Source of the DNA: Faecalibacterium sp. An122
Lineage (GTDB): Bacteria; Bacillota; Clostridia; Oscillospirales; Ruminococcaceae
Assembly: GCF_002160895.1 (NCBI RefSeq)
Contig: NZ_NFLL01000001.1
Span: 186,001-250,000 of the forward strand
Direction: 5' to 3'
Length of the DNA: 64,000 nt
The notes beneath the pieces were generated by a model. It ran no database searches and was not told where the DNA came from. It was given only the letters and a program-made list of their open reading frames with translations. The position numbers and the translations under genes are program-made. This document shows, piece after piece, positions 61,609 to 64,000 of the stretch; the stretch's first letter is position 1, and every line of letters begins with the position of its first letter.

Positions 61609-64000
61609 ATGGAGACAAGTTACTTAAAAACACTGGAATTAAATAAAATCATCGAGCGGGCCGCCGCCGGCTGTGTCTGCAAAGAGGCCAGAGCCAAAAT
61701 GCTGGAACTGACCCCTCAGTGTGACCCCGACGAAGTCCGCTTTATGCTGGATCAGACCGACGCCATCAATACGCTGCTCATCAAGAACGGTTCGCCCCGC
61801 TTTGGCGGCGTGGAAGGGGTCAGCGAGCTGGCCACCCGCGCGGTCAAGGGCGGCGTGCTGTCCATGGGTGAGCTGCTGCTGGTGGCGGGCGCCCTGCGCA
61901 ACTTTCAGAACCTGAGCACCTGGTACGGTTCCACCGATCACGATGCTCTGACCACCGATGACCTGTTCTACGCACTGGCACCACAGCCCGGTCTGGAACA
62001 GCAGATTTCCGATGCCATCATTGCGCCGGATACCATGGCGGACACTGCGTCCCACACGCTGAACGAACTGCGGAAAAAGATCCGCGCCACTGAAAACTCC
62101 ATCCGTGACCGTCTGGACAGCCTGGTCCACAACATGGAGTCCTCCAAGTACTTACAGGAGGCCGTGGTTTCCATCCGCAACGGGCGCTATGTCGTCCCGG
62201 TCAAGAGCGAGTACCGCGGCGAAATCAGCGGCATCATCCACGACGTTTCCTCCACCGGCGCCACCGTCTTTGTGGAGCCCCAGGCCGTCGTGGAAGCCAA
62301 TGCTCGCATTCTGCAGTACCGCGCCCAGGAAGCCCAGGAAATCGAGCGGATTCTGACGGCCTTTACCAGCCAGGTGGCCGCCATTGAGCCTCAGTTCCAG
62401 TACAGCTACAAAGCCATGCTGGAAATCGATATCCTGCTTGCCAAGGCGCGGATGGCCATTGAGATGAAGGCCTTCAAGCCCTCGGTCAGCTATGAGAGCT
62501 CCTTCTCGCTGATTCGGGCTCGGCACCCCCTGATCGACCCGGCCAAGTGCGTGCCAGTCAACATCGCGCTGGGGCAGGATTATGATTCTCTCATCATCAC
62601 TGGCCCCAACACCGGCGGCAAGACCGTCACCCTTAAGACGGCCGGCCTGCTGTGCGCCATGGCCCAGTGCGGCTTCCTGATCCCGGCGGACGAGCGCAGC
62701 GAAGTCTGTGTGTTCCAGGAGTATCTGGTGGACATCGGTGACGAGCAGAGCATCGAGCAGAGCCTGTCCACCTTCTCGGGGCACATGACCAAAATCACCG
62801 GCATTCTGGAACTGGCCGGTCCCGGCACTCTGGTGCTTCTGGATGAGCTGGGCGCCGGCACTGACCCGGCGGAAGGCGCCGCCCTGGCTGTGGCCATCAT
62901 CGAAGAACTGCGCCGCCGGGGTGTCCTGCTGATGGCTACCACCCACTATGCGGAGCTGAAAGTCTTTGCACTGGAAACGCCCGGCGTGGTCAATGCCAGC
63001 TGTGAGTTTGACCTGGAAACGCTGCGGCCCACCTATAAGCTGAGCGTCGGCGTGCCCGGCAAATCCAATGCGTTCCTCATCAGCGAAAAACTGGGCATTC
63101 CGGAGCGGGTCATCGAGGCCGCCCAGCAGCATCTGTCGGCGGACGACAAGCGTCTGGATGCAGTGCTGGGCCAGCTGGATGATCTGAAACTCCAGCTGAA
63201 AGCCAGCCAGGACGAGGTGGAGAGCCTCCGCCATGAGGCGGCCCATCAGCTGGAAGCCGCCCAGAAAAAGAAAGAGGAACTGATCCGTCAGGGCGAAAAC
63301 GAGCTGGAAGCCGCCCGTGCCAAGGCCCGCGCCCTGGCGCAGCAGGTGGAAAACGAGGCCTACCGCCTCACCGATGAGCTGCGCCAGCTCCAGAAAGACG
63401 AGAAGATGAGCGCCCAGCAGCGTGCCCAGCGCGCCCGGGAGATCGCCAAAAAAGAGTCCGCCAAGCTGTTTTCCAATTCGGATGTGGTGCACAACCCGGT
63501 GCGGGAGTTTGTCCCCCTCAAGGAAGTGCGGGTAGGGCAGGAAGTCTGCATCGCCGAACTGGGCCAGCTAGCCACTGTTCTGGCTCTGCCGGATCGAAAC
63601 GGAGACGTTCTGGTCCGGGCCGGCATCGTCAAAACCAAAGTGCCCCTCAAGGGGCTCAAGCAGCCGGATAAGATGGAGAAGGCCCCCGCCGCACCCAAGA
63701 CAAAGGCCCAGCAGCGCTATACCCGCCAGACTGGCGACGGCAGCCGCGCTGCAGGTGGTCATGTGGAACGGGTCCGTCGGGACGCCAAGATGGAGTGCAA
63801 CCTGCTTGGTCTGACTGTGGACGAAGCCATCCAGGAGGCGGATTCTTTCATCGACCGCGCCATCTTGAACGGTCAGTCCACGGTCTATCTGATCCACGGC
63901 AACGGCACCGGCGCACTGCGCAACGCCATTCAAAAGCATCTGCGCGGACACCGGATGGTCAAGAGCTTCCGCCTGGGCCGCTATGGCGAAGGTGAAAGCG
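61609..64000 (+). CDS. mutS2: MutS2 endonuclease, truncated by window edge
   Basis: An open frame from ATG 61609 to the window end (797 codons, about the full family length). The core ATPase has Walker A ITGPNTGGKTVTLK (about 325-338), DELGAGTDPAEGAALA and TTHYAELK; a coiled coil (about 510-620) follows. A Smr-type domain (from about 730) carries IHGNGTG. The usual LDLxG start of Smr is replaced by CNLLG (KMECNLLGLTVDEA), so the acidic residue is Asn. MutS2 lacks mismatch recognition and acts against recombination or in ribosome rescue. Confidence 0.95.
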   Translation, partial: METSYLKTLELNKIIERAAAGCVCKEARAKMLELTPQCDPDEVRFMLDQTDAINTLLIKNGSPRFGGVEGVSELATRAVKGGVLSMGELLLVAGALRNFQNLSTWYGSTDHDALTTDDLFYALAPQPGLEQQISDAIIAPDTMADTASHTLNELRKKIRATENSIRDRLDSLVHNMESSKYLQEAVVSIRNGRYVVPVKSEYRGEISGIIHDVSSTGATVFVEPQAVVEANARILQYRAQEAQEIERILTAFTSQVAAIEPQFQYSYKAMLEIDILLAKARMAIEMKAFKPSVSYESSFSLIRARHPLIDPAKCVPVNIALGQDYDSLIITGPNTGGKTVTLKTAGLLCAMAQCGFLIPADERSEVCVFQEYLVDIGDEQSIEQSLSTFSGHMTKITGILELAGPGTLVLLDELGAGTDPAEGAALAVAIIEELRRRGVLLMATTHYAELKVFALETPGVVNASCEFDLETLRPTYKLSVGVPGKSNAFLISEKLGIPERVIEAAQQHLSADDKRLDAVLGQLDDLKLQLKASQDEVESLRHEAAHQLEAAQKKKEELIRQGENELEAARAKARALAQQVENEAYRLTDELRQLQKDEKMSAQQRAQRAREIAKKESAKLFSNSDVVHNPVREFVPLKEVRVGQEVCIAELGQLATVLALPDRNGDVLVRAGIVKTKVPLKGLKQPDKMEKAPAAPKTKAQQRYTRQTGDGSRAAGGHVERVRRDAKMECNLLGLTVDEAIQEADSFIDRAILNGQSTVYLIHGNGTGALRNAIQKHLRGHRMVKSFRLGRYGEGES

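Overview
The window is a gene-dense stretch of chromosome, roughly 60% GC by eye, from a Gram-positive member of the Clostridia. It most resembles the Gemmiger/Subdoligranulum/Faecalibacterium part of the Oscillospiraceae. The genus is inferred from protein style and gene order (hprK-murB-rapZ-whiA-dnaE-pfkA; phoH-ybeY-era-yqzL-recO). No marker RNA is present to prove it. There are no rRNAs, prophage, insertion sequences or CRISPR arrays. Three tRNAs are present: Leu-TAG, Leu-TAA and Thr-CGT.

Layout. 1-0.4 kb: the start of a chloramphenicol-acetyltransferase-like gene on the minus strand, behind a complete leader (promoter, 12-codon peptide, competing hairpins). 0.5-5.6 kb: an exported alpha/beta hydrolase, tRNA-Leu, an ECF sigma/anti-sigma pair, a PatB-type C-S lyase and a GerAC-like exported protein. 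5.6-9.7 kb: a minus-strand phosphate operon (Na/Pi cotransporter, PhoB-like regulator, PhoR-like kinase) behind a cluster of Pho-box-like repeats. 9.7-18.3 kb: hprK-murB-rapZ-whiA-dnaE, then pfkA. 18.6-22.2 kb: ligA, spo0A, rpmE. 22.3-26.7 kb: a Gld-like ABC transporter operon. 26.8-31.6 kb: potABCD plus an acyl-ACP thioesterase. 31.6-33.7 kb: an orphan structured transcript and guaB. 33.7-38.8 kb: a 36-codon membrane miniprotein, pncB, tRNA-Leu, a DUF1624-like acyltransferase, flavodoxin, DUF1540, a HAD phosphatase and ylmC. 38.9-42.8 kb: an LtaS-like enzyme, rpsB-tsf. 42.9-50.1 kb: yerC-like regulator, HAD phosphatases, a serine-tailed GDSL esterase, an ABC-F ATPase and a HepI/Gx transporter. 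50.2-55.1 kb: lon-engB-methyltransferase-hslO. 55.1-57.8 kb: sporulation genes yqfD, yqfC (minus) and ylbJ (plus), then tRNA-Thr. 58.1-64 kb: phoH-ybeY-era-yqzL-recO-mutS2, the last running off the window.

How it fits together. Much of the content is core machinery: replication, repair, translation, wall precursors and carbon control. A scattered set of sporulation-type genes (spo0A, yqfC, yqfD, ylbJ, ylmC, a GerAC-like protein and a possible coat-type protein) suggests a spore-forming ancestry, although Spo0A has lost one residue of its phosphorylation pocket.

I found no clear new multi-gene system. The observations most worth a second look are: the cat leader; an IMP dehydrogenase of the unusual Tritrichomonas-like class; the orphan noncoding transcript at 31.7 kb; a PotD that appears anchored by a C-terminal membrane helix; Spo0A with D11 replaced; and the operator/terminator arrangement before flavodoxin. 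Promoters were called by matching -35/-10 hexamers by eye with 16-18 bp spacing, and terminators by GC stem plus T-run. Nothing was computed or searched.
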